45,384 nucleotides of DNA from Alphaproteobacteria bacterium (GTDB taxonomy: Bacteria; Bacteroidota; Bacteroidia; Bacteroidales; FEN-979), in assembly GCA_009928665.1 (NCBI GenBank), contig SACF01000035.1, positions 1 to 45,384 on the forward strand, given 5' to 3'. Shown piece by piece: positions 44,582-45,384 of the stretch (its first letter is position 1; each line of letters opens with the position of its first letter). The notes under the pieces were generated by a model. That model was not told where the DNA came from. It saw only the letters and a program-made list of their open reading frames with translations, and ran no database searches. Both the position numbers and the translations under genes were made by a program.

Positions 44582-44589
44582 TATTTTTG
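44582..44589 (+). promoter_or_regulatory. Putative -7 element of hppA
   Basis: TATTTTTG matches TAnnTTTG, 31 bases before the ATG at 44621. With the minus-strand box at 44514 it makes a divergent promoter region of about 160 bases. Confidence 0.5.
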
Positions 44590-44620
44590 TGAACAGTGGA
44601 AAATAATTAAATACATAGAT

Positions 44621-45384
44621 ATGAAAAAGACGACTACTTTTCTGGTTTCTCTGTTTTTACCCTTCCTGGGCATGGCGAGTGAGGCAGACCTGAAGATCCC
44701 CGAACTCACCGGTCATCAGAACAATCTTTTACTCTTCGGATTTCTGATCTGTTTTTTCGGATTGCTATTCGGGCTTTATCAATTCAGGAAGGTAAAAAAG
44801 CTGCGTGCGCATCAATCGATGCTTGATGTTGCAAAGATTATTTTTGAGACTTGTAAGACCTATCTGGTCCAACAGGGAAAATTCCTTTCTATCCTTTTCG
44901 TGATCATCGGGCTGTGTATTGCTTTTTACTTTGGGTACCTGCAGGAAAATACTTTTGGAGGAGTTCTTCTGATTTTAACATGGACGGTCGTCGGAATTCT
45001 CGGATCTTATGGTGTTGCCTGGTTCGGGATCAGGATGAACACGCTGGCCAACAGCCGGATGGCCTTTGCATCGTTGGAACGGAAGCCCTTGAAACTACTG
45101 AACATCCCGTTGGATGCAGGAATGAGCATCGGGGTCATGCTGATCTGTGTGGAACTCATCATGATGCTGATCATTCTGTTATTCGTTCCCCGTGAGCTTG
45201 CCGGCGCCAGTTTTATAGGTTTTGCAATCGGGGAGTCGTTAGGAGCCAGTGCGCTCAGGATTGCAGGCGGAATCTTCACGAAAATAGCCGATATCGGTTC
45301 CGATCTGATGAAAGTCGTGTTCAAAATCAAGGAAGATGATCCCCGGAATCCCGGTGTCATTGCGGATTGTACCGGTGATAATGC
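44621..45384 (+). CDS. hppA: Membrane-bound ion-translocating pyrophosphatase, N-terminal part
   Basis: The frame from the ATG at 44621 stays open to the window end (254 codons). It begins with a short hydrophobic leader, then a helix (LLLFGFLICFFGLLFGLYQF) and the hallmark M-PPase sequences RMNTLANSRMAFASLERKP, LNIPLDAGMSIGVMLI, GFAIGESLGASALRIAGGIF, TKIADIGSDLMKVVFKIKED and, at the very edge, DPRNPGVIADCTGDNA, part of the pyrophosphate-binding site. These enzymes couple hydrolysis of pyrophosphate to Na+ and/or H+ export. The residues that separate Na+ from H+ pumps and K+-dependent from independent types lie beyond the window. About 65% of the gene is missing at the right edge. Confidence 0.95.
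   Translation, partial: MKKTTTFLVSLFLPFLGMASEADLKIPELTGHQNNLLLFGFLICFFGLLFGLYQFRKVKKLRAHQSMLDVAKIIFETCKTYLVQQGKFLSILFVIIGLCIAFYFGYLQENTFGGVLLILTWTVVGILGSYGVAWFGIRMNTLANSRMAFASLERKPLKLLNIPLDAGMSIGVMLICVELIMMLIILLFVPRELAGASFIGFAIGESLGASALRIAGGIFTKIADIGSDLMKVVFKIKEDDPRNPGVIADCTGDN

Overview
This window looks like an ordinary core-genome stretch from a member of the phylum Bacteroidota. The evidence is the recurrent -7 promoter element TAnnTTTG in front of many genes, the near absence of Shine-Dalgarno sequences, a 30S protein THX gene, a secreted glycoside hydrolase ending in a type IX secretion sorting domain, an archaeal-type ProS, a bifunctional-nuclease/UVR protein and a membrane pyrophosphatase. 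Order and genus cannot be fixed from the sequence. I see no tRNA, CRISPR array, insertion sequence, phage, plasmid or defence gene. The only gap between protein genes longer than 300 bases is filled by the RNase P RNA gene.

Layout. 1-2,543 (minus): start of a membrane protein, HU, methionyl-tRNA formyltransferase and a TPR protein. 2,644-8,505 (plus): TrmH-type methyltransferase, ribosomal protein THX, RsmG, then an OPT transporter, a PqqD-like protein and the dipeptidase PepD, a plausible peptide uptake and breakdown set. 8,595-14,587 (plus): GH16 glycosidase with T9SS tail, ribosomal protein L34, a YfhO-family membrane protein overlapping a GT4 glycosyltransferase. 14,597-15,949 (minus): MATE exporter, divergent from rnpB at 15,994-16,343. 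16,368-24,515 (plus): UDP-GlcNAc 2-epimerase, GyrB, an adaptor/ABC permease/TolC efflux set without its ATPase, and a 2-Cys peroxiredoxin. 24,564-25,337 (minus): MazG.

25,576-27,517 (plus): PagL-like lipid A deacylase (TTG start) overlapping a DUF2807 lipoprotein. 27,518-28,993 (minus): ProS. 29,108-31,970 (plus): an extreme Tyr/Trp/Gly-rich lipoprotein and a FadL/OmpP1-like barrel. 31,985-34,007 (minus): zinc-ribbon coiled-coil protein and Nif3-like protein. 34,160-36,488 (plus): stand-alone receiver domain, LpxK, purine nucleoside phosphorylase. 36,491-36,982 (minus): unknown exported protein. 37,064-41,201 (plus): LpxR-like lipid A deacylase, DnaB, and a secreted protein of a family often labelled asparagine synthetase B. 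41,208-44,458 (minus): FolA, ThyA, nucleoside symporter and bifunctional nuclease. 44,621 to the end (plus): N-terminal third of HppA.

Themes: (i) information processing (HU, Fmt, TrmH, RsmG, THX, L34, rnpB, GyrB, ProS, DnaB); (ii) envelope and lipid A work (LpxK, PagL-like, LpxR-like, WecB, YfhO, GT4, efflux set, FadL-like barrel); (iii) nucleotide metabolism (MazG, PNP, FolA, ThyA, nucleoside symporter). I do not see a clear new multi-gene system. The items most worth a second look are the aromatic-rich lipoprotein, the two unusual lipid A deacylases, start codons lying directly behind -7 boxes, the orphan PqqD-like protein, and an identical terminator used at two loci.
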